From positions 285,033 through 349,032 of the forward strand of contig NZ_JXOJ01000002.1 of assembly GCF_001017125.1 (NCBI RefSeq): a DNA stretch of 64,000 nucleotides. Direction: 5' to 3'. The translations under genes were made by a program, and so were the position numbers. Numbering within the stretch: the first letter of the stretch is position 1; each line of letters begins with the position of its first letter. Shown here piece by piece: positions 8,048 to 15,058 of the stretch. The stretch comes from Methanoculleus sediminis. Its GTDB lineage: Archaea; Halobacteriota; Methanomicrobia; Methanomicrobiales; Methanoculleaceae. The notes beneath the pieces are model-generated. The model ran no database searches. It worked only from the letters and a program-made list of their open reading frames with translations, and had not been told where the DNA came from.

Positions 8048-8488
8048 TTACGGACAGTCGTTCTCCGGCACCTCAACCTCGAGCTCGACGACCAGTTCCT
8101 CCCCCCGCCGGAGCGCCTCGATGAACTCCCGGGGGAGGGTCGCCGCCACCCGGTCGGAGCGGATGCCCACCGTCCGGTCGGAGACGAAATCGCTCCGCCG
8201 CCAGACGAGATCGGCGGGGTGATCCAGGGTGAACGCCGCGCTGCCCCGCGACGTCACCTCGACGGTCTCGCCCCCCGCGGTAAGCCGTGTCGTCAGCACC
8301 GCCCGATCGTTGCGGAGCAGCGCTTTGAGGGCGGAATCGAGGTCGGCGGCGCCCTTGTCGGCGGCGACGCCGACGATGCAGTCGCCGGTCTCGGTCAGCA
8401 TCTCGTCCCTCGTCACCTCAAACGTCGTCGGATGGGTCCCGCTGACCAGCGGGTGCCCCCGCGCCCGCACGATATCCCTCGCCTTCAT
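8048..8488 (-). CDS. DUF371-family protein
   Basis: A 146-residue cytosolic protein of an archaeal family without known function. Recognisable phrases are VRARGHPLVSGTHPTTFEVTRD at the N-terminus, CIVGVAADKGAADLD, LTAGGETVEVTSRGS, and DRTVGIRSDRVAATLPREFIEALRRG at the end. A conserved cysteine sits in GDCIVGV. No catalytic motif I can name. It is divergent from the HVO_0476-type zinc-finger gene with 32 bp between the start codons, so the two may share regulation. Confidence 0.8.
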   Translation of the reverse strand: MKARDIVRARGHPLVSGTHPTTFEVTRDEMLTETGDCIVGVAADKGAADLDSALKALLRNDRAVLTTRLTAGGETVEVTSRGSAAFTLDHPADLVWRRSDFVSDRTVGIRSDRVAATLPREFIEALRRGEELVVELEVEVPENDCP

Positions 8489-8512
8489 GCTTATTAGGAG
8501 AGGGATGCTATT

Positions 8513-8529
8513 GCTAATGAATGATTAGC
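8513..8529. promoter_or_regulatory. Inverted repeat embracing the start codon of the zinc-finger gene
   Basis: GCTAAT (8513-8518) and ATTAGC (8524-8529) are perfect 6-bp complements with the ATG of the downstream gene in the loop. It lies in the 32-bp divergent intergenic region and could be an operator or an RNA hairpin at the initiation site. Role not established. Confidence 0.4.
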
Positions 8530-9111
8530 ATCGTCTGCCCCGTCTGTAAAGAGGAGTGCGAACACCAGGTTCTCCGGGAAGCCGCCGATCTGGTGGTGCA
8601 GTGCTGCGAGTGCGGCCAGGTCCACCGGGTGCCGAAGCCCCCCGAGCCCGAGATCCTCACCATCAAGGCCATCGTGAGCCAGGAGACCGAATCGATGGTC
8701 TGCAGTGTCGAGATGCTCGAGGAAGAGGTCGTCTCCGTCGGCGACCGGATCGTCGCGGAGTGCGGAGACGAAGTCTTCGGGGTCGAGGTCACCGGCATCG
8801 AGGCGGGACCAAAGAGGGTTCGCCGGGCGGCGGCCGACGAGGTGACGACCCTCTGGACACGGGGGATTGAGCAGGTCGTGGTGAAGGCGTCGATTCATAC
8901 CGGGCGCACGACCCTCCCTCTCTACCAGACCGCCGACGGCGAGGACGAGTTCGTCGTCGGGGAGACCTACACCTTCGGCGGGCGACGAATCCGAATCTCG
9001 CACATCAAACTCCGCGACGGCCCGGTCATACGCAAAGAGGGCTGGAAGACGGTAGCCCGCAGGGTGAAGCGGATCTACGGGTATCTCGAGGGACGCTACC
9101 AGGGGCGCTGA
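8521..9111 (+). CDS. HVO_0476-family zinc-finger protein
   Basis: A 196-residue protein with an N-terminal zinc ribbon: CPVC near residue 6-9 and CCECGQVHRVPKP near 29-33, a typical four-Cys site. The remainder is beta-rich (VGDRIVAECGDEVFGVEVTGIE, TLPLYQTADGEDEFVVGETYTF in part) and ends with a basic helix ARRVKRIYGYLEGRYQ. This matches the archaeal family named after haloarchaeal HVO_0476, which is uncharacterised and probably nucleic-acid related. It ends 3 bp before the convergent thioredoxin-like gene. Confidence 0.85.
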   Translation: MISIVCPVCKEECEHQVLREAADLVVQCCECGQVHRVPKPPEPEILTIKAIVSQETESMVCSVEMLEEEVVSVGDRIVAECGDEVFGVEVTGIEAGPKRVRRAAADEVTTLWTRGIEQVVVKASIHTGRTTLPLYQTADGEDEFVVGETYTFGGRRIRISHIKLRDGPVIRKEGWKTVARRVKRIYGYLEGRYQGR

Positions 9112-9114
9112 CCC

Positions 9115-9393
9115 TCACCGGGGCAGGGGCTCGGGGAGGTGGCGCCGGATTGCAGCCTCGAGGTCTTCACGGTGGACGAGCCCTTCCATCCGCTCCCTGA
9201 TCTCGTCGCCGTCGAGGACAAGGGTCGTCGGCGTCACCCGGAGGTTATATTTCTGGATGTAATCCGGGTTCTTCACGGCATCGATCTCTTCCACCTCGAT
9301 CCCGAGATCCGTCTCTGCCTCGCGGAGGATCGGGGTCTGCTCCTTGCACCCCATGCATCCTTCCTGATAGAAACTGATCACCTTTACCGCCAT
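9115..9393 (-). CDS. Thioredoxin/glutaredoxin-like protein
   Basis: A 92-residue thioredoxin-fold protein with a CMGC active site (C13, C16) after FYQEG, the cis-proline segment VTPTTLVLDGDEI, and a C-terminal helix. Length and the absence of an N-terminal extension resemble the small archaeal thioredoxins that reduce protein disulfides. The substrate is unknown. A run of A on the plus strand just upstream (9416-9424) is AT-rich and may hold its promoter. Confidence 0.88.
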   Translation of the reverse strand: MAVKVISFYQEGCMGCKEQTPILREAETDLGIEVEEIDAVKNPDYIQKYNLRVTPTTLVLDGDEIRERMEGLVHREDLEAAIRRHLPEPLPR

Positions 9394-9437
9394 ATACGGC
9401 AGGTCGCGGGGAGACTATAAAAAAGTGTGGGGGGCCG

Positions 9438-10136
9438 TCACCCCGTTATGACGCCGAGCGTGACCCGGGCGCTGCCGTAGCGGTGCGCGATGGTCATCGA
9501 GTCGGGATTCTTGGCGGTGACCTTGCCGAAGCGCAGCGCAGGGCTCTCGTTGCTCTCGTTGCCGAGGGAGATATCCGGCGTCGTCGTCAGCCCGAGCGGC
9601 ACGAATTCGCCCACCTCCGTCTCGGTGAAGTTGAGACCGATGCCGTTTGCATCCTCTTCGCTCAGGTTCATGGCAAGGTCGTTCGTTCCGTAGGAGAAAC
9701 CGATTGTCTTCGTCTCACCGGGCCGCATCCCGACGAGCCCCACGGAGATGGCGTTGGTCTCGAAACCGAGCAGACCGAATCCCGAGAAGCCGCTGATCTC
9801 CGGGTATAAGACAGGGATAACGGCAATATTCTCGCCCGAGACCTGTCCGCCGACAGGCATCTCCAGACGCTGGGTCAGGAGGACGACGTTCCCCTTCTTG
9901 TATTCGCTCTCAAGGAGGCTCTGGTCGGTCGTGATGAGGGGCCGTCCGTCCTCGGCAAGAACCGTGTAATCGATAACCGCCGTGTTTCCTACCTGGGCGG
10001 CCGCCTTCTTCTCGAACATCGGGGCCAGGTAGGTGCCGACCATGGCAACCGCAACCAGAACGGCAATTCCCACGTAGGCCCATTTCATCCAGGGGGCATT
10101 GTCGTCCTTCGAGGTCTTCTGCTGTGTCTTTTTCAT
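9438..10136 (-). CDS. Membrane-anchored FKBP-like (peptidyl-prolyl isomerase-type) protein
   Basis: 232 residues. A Lys/Gln-rich N-terminus is followed by one transmembrane helix (about 17-42, WAYVGIAVLVAVAMVGTYL), placing the rest outside the cell. The phrases VGNTAVIDYTVLAEDGRPL and SVGLVGMRPGETKTIGFSY match the start and the GMxxGE turn of FKBP domains of the SlyD-like archaeal group, with a large insertion between them. FKBPs catalyse proline isomerisation and act as chaperones. Several aromatic FKBP active-site residues are not obvious, so enzymatic activity is uncertain. Confidence 0.75.
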   Translation of the reverse strand: MKKTQQKTSKDDNAPWMKWAYVGIAVLVAVAMVGTYLAPMFEKKAAAQVGNTAVIDYTVLAEDGRPLITTDQSLLESEYKKGNVVLLTQRLEMPVGGQVSGENIAVIPVLYPEISGFSGFGLLGFETNAISVGLVGMRPGETKTIGFSYGTNDLAMNLSEEDANGIGLNFTETEVGEFVPLGLTTTPDISLGNESNESPALRFGKVTAKNPDSMTIAHRYGSARVTLGVITG

Positions 10137-10198
10137 TACAAGTACAATTCGCCGTTTGGTGAAATAAAATGGTATTGTTATGAGAAGAAGAAGGGAGG

Positions 10199-10222
10199 TC
10201 GAAGATAAATTTATATTATTTC
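10199..10222 (+). promoter_or_regulatory. TATA-box promoter for hsp20
   Basis: An AT-rich AAATTTATATTATTT element lies about 75-85 nt upstream of the Hsp20 ATG, in the 157-bp divergent region shared with the FKBP-like gene. It would give a leader of about 50 nt. Confidence 0.6.
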
Positions 10223-10293
10223 AGCACTACCTTAAGGTTAGCCTCGGGCGACCCGCTTGTCCGGGGCGATCCGAGTATACAGGAGTGATTACG

Positions 10294-10764
10294 ATGGCAA
10301 GAATAGAACGAGGGCCGTACCGGACGATATGGCAGGACTTCGACGACCTTATGGCCGAGATGGAAAGCAGGTTCCAGTCCTTGCTCGGGGGGATCGGCTC
10401 ACGCGGAGAGGAAGTCCGGGGCCGGGTCGTCCCGGCGGTCCGCGACTTCCGCGTGGATGTCCGCGACCACGAAGACGAAGTGATCGTCGTTGCAGACCTT
10501 CCCGGCGTCGAAAAAGAGAACGTCGCCGTCCGGCTCATCGATCCCCAGCACCTGGAGATCGCCAGCAGGCGGACGGGAGAGACCGAGGAGGAGAGCCGGG
10601 ATTTCTTCATGCGGGAACGCATCTATGGGCTGATGAGCCGGACGGTGCTGCTTCCGGCGGAAGTGACCGAGGAGAGCGCCGCTGCAACGTTTAAGAACGG
10701 TGTTCTCGAGGTCCGGCTGAAGAAGGCGCCGACCGAGACCGGGACCACGATCCCCATCGAATAA
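10294..10764 (+). CDS. hsp20: Hsp20/alpha-crystallin small heat shock protein
   Basis: 156 residues. N-terminal arm (about 1-45), alpha-crystallin domain (about 48-145; FRVDVRDHEDEVIVVADLPG, LEIASRR, ATFKNGVLEVRLKK) and a C-terminal IPIE, the I-x-I anchor used in oligomer assembly. It holds unfolding proteins under stress. The ATG at 10294 is chosen over an in-frame ATG at 10180 because AGGAGTG lies 7 nt upstream and the TATA box is between the two. A second Hsp20 with the same C-terminal IPIE is at 45370. Confidence 0.96.
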   Translation: MARIERGPYRTIWQDFDDLMAEMESRFQSLLGGIGSRGEEVRGRVVPAVRDFRVDVRDHEDEVIVVADLPGVEKENVAVRLIDPQHLEIASRRTGETEEESRDFFMRERIYGLMSRTVLLPAEVTEESAAATFKNGVLEVRLKKAPTETGTTIPIE

Positions 10765-10765
10765 C

Positions 10766-10778
10766 CTTATTTTTTCAT
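10766..10778 (+). terminator. T-run terminator after hsp20
   Basis: CCTTATTTTTTC immediately follows the stop codon; archaeal transcription terminates at such T-rich stretches. Confidence 0.5.
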
Positions 10779-10806
10779 GCCGATAGGTATTTCAACCGAA
10801 TAGTTC

Positions 10807-11622
10807 ATGTCGGGCCAGCGTGACACTATCATGATGGATAAAAAGAAGGTCAAGGATTACATGACCTACGACGTCGTCACCGTCGACGCACATGGAACGG
10901 TCCGGGACGTCATCGAAGCAATAAAAAATACGCATCACGACGGCTTCCCCGTCGTGGAGAACTCAAAAGAGGTAGTAGGTTACATCTCGGCGCGGGACCT
11001 TCTCTTTGCCCATCCGTCAACTCCGATAGAGCAGGTGATGTCCCGCCACCTCATCGTCGCCGACCCGGACATGAGCGTGAACGACGCCGCCCGCGTCATC
11101 TTCCGCTCCGGCATCCAGAAACTCCCGGTCGTCAACGACAAGAACGAGCTCATCGGGATCATGTCGAACGCCGACGTCATCAGGTCCCAGATCGAACACG
11201 TTTCGCCGGAGAAGGTCTTCAAATTCATCGAGACCCTCAAAAAACTCTACGGAGTCGAACCGGTCTTAAGAAGGGGTTCGGTCCCGATCAACGATCTCCT
11301 GCCCACCCAGTCGAAGATCTACGAGGACGAACTGGAGGGAAGGATGTACGAGATCAAGAAAGGGCTCGCCGAACCCCTGATCGTGGTCAGGCGGCCGGGC
11401 CGCTGGATCCTGGTCGACGGGCACCACCGCGCGATCGCGGCGAAACGGCTCGGGATCAAGAACCTCGACGCCTACATCATCGAGGTCAGGGAGAACATCG
11501 AGCTCGGGATGGAGCGGACGGCCCGGACGCTGAACCTCAAGACGCTCGACGACATCAAGGTGCTCGACTACGCCCGCCACCCCCTCGTCGCGCTGACGCA
11601 CCGGCTCGTGCGGCACGGGTGA
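10807..11622 (+). CDS. CBS-pair protein fused to a ParB-like nuclease domain
   Basis: 271 residues. Two CBS motifs (about 15-130: VKDYMTYDVVTVDAHGTV, GFPVVENSKEVVGYISARD; MSRHLIVADPDMSVNDA, KLPVVNDKNELIGIMSNAD) sense adenine nucleotides or related ligands. After a linker, a ParB/sulfiredoxin-type domain (about 155-235) carries LAEPLIVVRRPGRWILVDGHHRAIAAKRLG in part, with the DGHHR signature. The combination suggests a ligand-gated nucleotide- or DNA-dependent enzyme; function is inferred only. In-frame ATGs at 10831 and 10834 (MDKKKVKDYM) are plausible alternative starts. Confidence 0.9.
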   Translation: MSGQRDTIMMDKKKVKDYMTYDVVTVDAHGTVRDVIEAIKNTHHDGFPVVENSKEVVGYISARDLLFAHPSTPIEQVMSRHLIVADPDMSVNDAARVIFRSGIQKLPVVNDKNELIGIMSNADVIRSQIEHVSPEKVFKFIETLKKLYGVEPVLRRGSVPINDLLPTQSKIYEDELEGRMYEIKKGLAEPLIVVRRPGRWILVDGHHRAIAAKRLGIKNLDAYIIEVRENIELGMERTARTLNLKTLDDIKVLDYARHPLVALTHRLVRHG

Positions 11623-11627
11623 ACAGA

Positions 11628-11640
11628 CATCTTTTTTATT
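11628..11640 (+). terminator. T-run terminator
   Basis: CATCTTTTTTATTCC follows the CBS-ParB stop codon by a few bases. Confidence 0.5.
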
Positions 11641-11739
11641 CCATCGGCATTGCCGTGACCGTCCTATACGGATTTCACCCCGGTGTGCCGGTGACACCCG
11701 TCAAATTCGCATAAGGTCTACTTAACCTGCTTGAATCTA

Positions 11740-11755
11740 TCAGAAATTATATCTA
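11740..11755 (+). promoter_or_regulatory. TATA-box promoter upstream of the duplicated membrane protein
   Basis: AAATTATATCTAA-type box. Transcription would begin near 11770-11782, right at the left arm of the nested inverted repeat, leaving a leader of roughly 140 nt before the ATG at 11918. Confidence 0.5.
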
Positions 11756-11781
11756 ACATTAAATAGCATTTCGAACCATCA

Positions 11782-11853
11782 GAAACGGCCGCTCTTCATT
11801 CAGGGAGCCAACGGACCTCAAATGCCCTGAAGGCACCTCAAGAAGGCCGTTTC
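11782..11853 (+). promoter_or_regulatory. Nested inverted repeat in the 5' leader (candidate structured RNA element)
   Basis: Outer arms GAAACGGCC (11782-11790) and GGCCGTTTC (11845-11853) are perfect 9-bp complements. Inner arms TTCAGGG (11799-11805) and CCCTGAA (11825-11831) are perfect 7-bp complements. The co-linear nesting predicts a two-stem RNA with internal loops of 8 and 13 nt and a 19-nt apical loop. No known riboswitch class is recognised. Confidence 0.55.
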
Positions 11854-11917
11854 GCAGCCGGCATGCCTATTCGCGGACGAGAACGGGCGTGAGACCAGGC
11901 TCGAACGGGGCATCGAG

Positions 11918-13918
11918 ATGAGAGAGATACAAGAAACCATAACCCGCCGGACAAAAGACCGTCTCGGGGAACAGCCGCCGCACCCGGCGGCGATCGCCGG
12001 ACTCTACCTGCTCTGCATATCGCTCATCTGGTTCCTTCCGGGCTTTCTCGCGCCGGAACTCTTCGGCGGGGGCAACGCTTACCCGTTCATCATCTTCGAA
12101 TACGGCGGCGTATACCTGCTCGCGGCCGTCCTCTTCGGATGCTCCGCGGCACTTCTCTTCGCACTGGCGAGGCAGATGAGCGGGCCTGGCGTGCGGGCAT
12201 TCGCCCTGGCCGTCGCGCTCCTCCTGCTCTACCTGGTCCCCACCTATCTCGGGGGATCGATGCAGATGATACTGCCGTTTTACGTCCCCGGGTGGGATTA
12301 TTTCGGCCTATCGCCCGCAGTCGACGTCCTGATGAGCGCCGTCATCTCCTTCTCGGGCATCGGCCTCCTCGCTCTCGCGACGATCGTACCCATCCTCCTC
12401 ATCGACCGGTACGCCCCAATGAAGCGGCCGTATGCCGCCGCGGCAGTGCTCGGCACCCTCCTCTTCCCCTGCCTGGCGGCGGCGATCTTCAGGACCGATC
12501 CCGTTCCGTCCCTCATCCCCTGGCTCTCCCTCTCCCTCTCGACCCTCTCCGTCCTCTGCCTCGGGGTCGCCGGGGCGGCGGTGCTCTCCATCCCTCTGGT
12601 CGTCCGCCGTCTCCTGAAGGGGAGCGGCAACCCGCCGCAGCAGGCCCGGATCTTCGGGTTGCTTCTCCTCTGTCTCCTCCTCGTCTGGTTCGTCCCGGGG
12701 TATCTCGAGCCCGGATTTTTTCTTACGGGCTACGACTCCTCCAACCCCAGCTCCTGGCAGAAGAGGAGTTGGTTCACCCCCTACGGCCCGGGGGATCTCG
12801 AATGTCCGTTGTCCACCCTCCCCACGATCGAAGGCAACTATCTCATCGACATGAACGTCTTCCCGGCCGGCCCCCACTCAATCATCTCCCCCTGCACGAT
12901 GTACACCCACGAACACACAGAGGAACGGTACATCGTCGGCCAGCAATGGTACAGGGACGAATGGACGTTCCGAAGCGAGAAGAGGACATTATTCGAATCG
13001 CTGACGGGCATCGGGGAGGTATCGGAGACGACGCTCGATCTCGGCGACCACCTCCTTGCCGCCGGGTTCGAGCGCTCCGACGCGGAGCGGGAATACCCCG
13101 CCTGGCTCTTCATAAACGAGACCACGAGGGGCTACATCCTCACCTACGAGAGGCCGTTTGACGACGGCAGGAGCAACGACTTCTTCATCGTCTACTACGG
13201 GACATACAACACCATGGGCCCCGATCCGGACAGGTCTCTCAAAGCGCTGATCGCACAGCGGCTCTCCCCGTCGGCGATCCGGGCTCCCGGCGAGGGGCTC
13301 TACGAGGAAGAACGCCTGAGCCGGATGCCGGAGGCGGAACCGTTCCTCTACATCTCCGGGATGCTCCGGTATGCCGGCATCCTCCTCCTGACGCCCTTCC
13401 TCTTCGGGTGCTCCGCCGCGCTCCTCTTTGCGGGTGCGCTGACCGAACTGGAGACCCAAAAAAGACGATTCGCCATTGCGATTCCGCTCCTCGCCGCCGT
13501 CCTCCTGTACCTCTCTCTCATCTCCGCCTACCTGACCGGTTCGACCTGGATGCCGATCCCGCCGTTTTATCTCCCCACGAGCGAGCCTCTCGGCGTATCG
13601 ACGCTTCTCGAGGTCCTGCTGAACCTCATGATATTCCTGTCGGCCCTCACGTTCATCGGTCTCGGGGTGATCGCGCCGTACCTTCTCCTCAAGCGCTACC
13701 TCCCCCTGAAGCGGCCTTTCCGGGCTGTTCTCGTCTCGGGCACCCTCGTCTTCGGCATCCTCGTCTACCCGCTCATGATGATGCTTGCCGTCTGGGGCGG
13801 ATTACGTCCTGCCCCCTGGCTCTCCCCTCTTGTCTGGGTGGCCCTCGGGTTCTGCCTTGCCGCCGCGTGGGCGGTGGTGATCTACGCAGTCCAGGCAGCG
13901 GCGGGGCGGAAGGGGTGA
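11918..13918 (+). CDS. Internally duplicated 12-helix membrane protein with a large external domain, unrecognised
   Basis: 666 residues. Six predicted membrane helices (about 25-225) are followed by a related six-helix unit (about 235-665). Both halves share LFGCSAALLFA (residues 72-82 and about 494-504), WFxPGxL, FYxP and xKRPxxA at matching places. In the second half a soluble region of about 210 residues (about 255-475), with Trp/Tyr-rich segments and two Cys, is inserted after the first helix. No transporter or enzyme family is recognised. It precedes another polytopic protein by 75 bp on the same strand. The ATG has GGGGCATCGAG in front of it. Confidence 0.82.
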   Translation: MREIQETITRRTKDRLGEQPPHPAAIAGLYLLCISLIWFLPGFLAPELFGGGNAYPFIIFEYGGVYLLAAVLFGCSAALLFALARQMSGPGVRAFALAVALLLLYLVPTYLGGSMQMILPFYVPGWDYFGLSPAVDVLMSAVISFSGIGLLALATIVPILLIDRYAPMKRPYAAAAVLGTLLFPCLAAAIFRTDPVPSLIPWLSLSLSTLSVLCLGVAGAAVLSIPLVVRRLLKGSGNPPQQARIFGLLLLCLLLVWFVPGYLEPGFFLTGYDSSNPSSWQKRSWFTPYGPGDLECPLSTLPTIEGNYLIDMNVFPAGPHSIISPCTMYTHEHTEERYIVGQQWYRDEWTFRSEKRTLFESLTGIGEVSETTLDLGDHLLAAGFERSDAEREYPAWLFINETTRGYILTYERPFDDGRSNDFFIVYYGTYNTMGPDPDRSLKALIAQRLSPSAIRAPGEGLYEEERLSRMPEAEPFLYISGMLRYAGILLLTPFLFGCSAALLFAGALTELETQKRRFAIAIPLLAAVLLYLSLISAYLTGSTWMPIPPFYLPTSEPLGVSTLLEVLLNLMIFLSALTFIGLGVIAPYLLLKRYLPLKRPFRAVLVSGTLVFGILVYPLMMMLAVWGGLRPAPWLSPLVWVALGFCLAAAWAVVIYAVQAAAGRKG

Positions 13919-13993
13919 ATCGCGTAATTCTCTGCAGGTGGATTCCGGAAAGGTAAAGGTAGCTATCGACGATCATAAGTTCAGTGTGAATCC

Positions 13994-14959
13994 ATGACGT
14001 CCAAATATTATACAACCCTGCAGAACCTCATACGCCTCCTCCCCTACTCGCTCTTCGCCGGCCTGGTCGGCGGCGGACTGCTGGCGCTCCCGGCCTGCGT
14101 CCATACATGGTGCTGGGGCGGGATCGCCTGCTACAACCACGGGCTCTTCGACGGCATCGGCACGTTCCAGGGCCTGGTGCTCGGCATCCTCGCTCTCCTC
14201 CTTACCGGGATGCTCCCGGTCGCCATGCGGCGGGAGGGCGGGATGGAGAGGAACTTTGCCGTCCTCGCAGGCGGGATCGCCGGGTTCACGGCATTTCTCG
14301 TCCTCGAGATTTATTCAATGGTAACAGCAGTCTCCGGGCACGGATACGCCGCAGGACCCTCCGACGTCCTCTCTCTGGCCCATGACACCCTCACGGATCT
14401 CCTCCTCCCCCTTCTCGCCATCGCCCTCGCTATGGCGGCCCTCGCCGCTCTCGGAGCCTTCGCCGTCTCGTTCATCCGGGAGAGAGCGGCCGGGCCGAAC
14501 GAGGGTGCCGCGGCATCGCGGCTCCTCCTCTGCTCCACGGCCGCCCTCATCCTCGTCGTCGTGGTTCTCCCCCCGCTCACCGCCCACGCGATGCTCGGTG
14601 CAGGGATGATCGACGTGAACCCCGGAACGGCGCTGATGACGGCCGCCGTCTCCGCCGAACGCACCGCGCCCGACACCATCGTCATCACCGTCGAGGAAGC
14701 GCCTCCCGCTTCCGCGCTCGACCACGATCTGCCGTTCTCGGTCTTCATGAACGGATTCGACGTCTCCGATGCTTCCGCGTGCGCCACGAGCGGTTTTGCC
14801 GCGACGGTCGACACACCCGGGGGGCTTGAGGCCGCCAGAGGATCGGAGGCCGCCTGGACGGGGGCCGGGGTCTCAAACAACGGCACCCCGGTGGACATCG
14901 TGGTGATGGGCCACGGGGCCGACGGCTCGGATATCATCGTCATGAGCCGCACAATTTAA
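13994..14959 (+). CDS. Polytopic membrane protein with a C-terminal external beta-rich tail, unrecognised
   Basis: 321 residues. Predicted helices lie at about 14-35, 55-75, 85-108, 128-158 and 175-200; a Cys pair is in CVHTWCWGGIACYN near residue 36-48. After the last helix a roughly 110-residue tail (PDTIVITVEEAPPAS, FSVFMNGFDVSDASAC, GAGVSNNGTPVDIVVMGHGADGSDIIV in parts) reads like the beta-strand-rich end of archaeal pilin-type proteins, which is only a resemblance. It follows the duplicated membrane protein on the same strand and may be functionally linked. Function unknown. Confidence 0.78.
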   Translation: MTSKYYTTLQNLIRLLPYSLFAGLVGGGLLALPACVHTWCWGGIACYNHGLFDGIGTFQGLVLGILALLLTGMLPVAMRREGGMERNFAVLAGGIAGFTAFLVLEIYSMVTAVSGHGYAAGPSDVLSLAHDTLTDLLLPLLAIALAMAALAALGAFAVSFIRERAAGPNEGAAASRLLLCSTAALILVVVVLPPLTAHAMLGAGMIDVNPGTALMTAAVSAERTAPDTIVITVEEAPPASALDHDLPFSVFMNGFDVSDASACATSGFAATVDTPGGLEAARGSEAAWTGAGVSNNGTPVDIVVMGHGADGSDIIVMSRTI

Positions 14960-15058
14960 GCAGGGGCAGTTGACGCCACGCTCCGCCGGCATGTTGCGGA
15001 GAAAAACGCCTGCAGGAGAGTCTTTGCGGGTAAAAAGTGAACCGGGTATGTCGGGGTC

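Noticed and set aside
7624-8076. N-terminal extension of the multi-PAS kinase frame
   Set aside because: The added 151 residues are low-complexity and overlap an intergenic palindrome cluster and a plausible small membrane protein gene, so the kinase starts at 7623.
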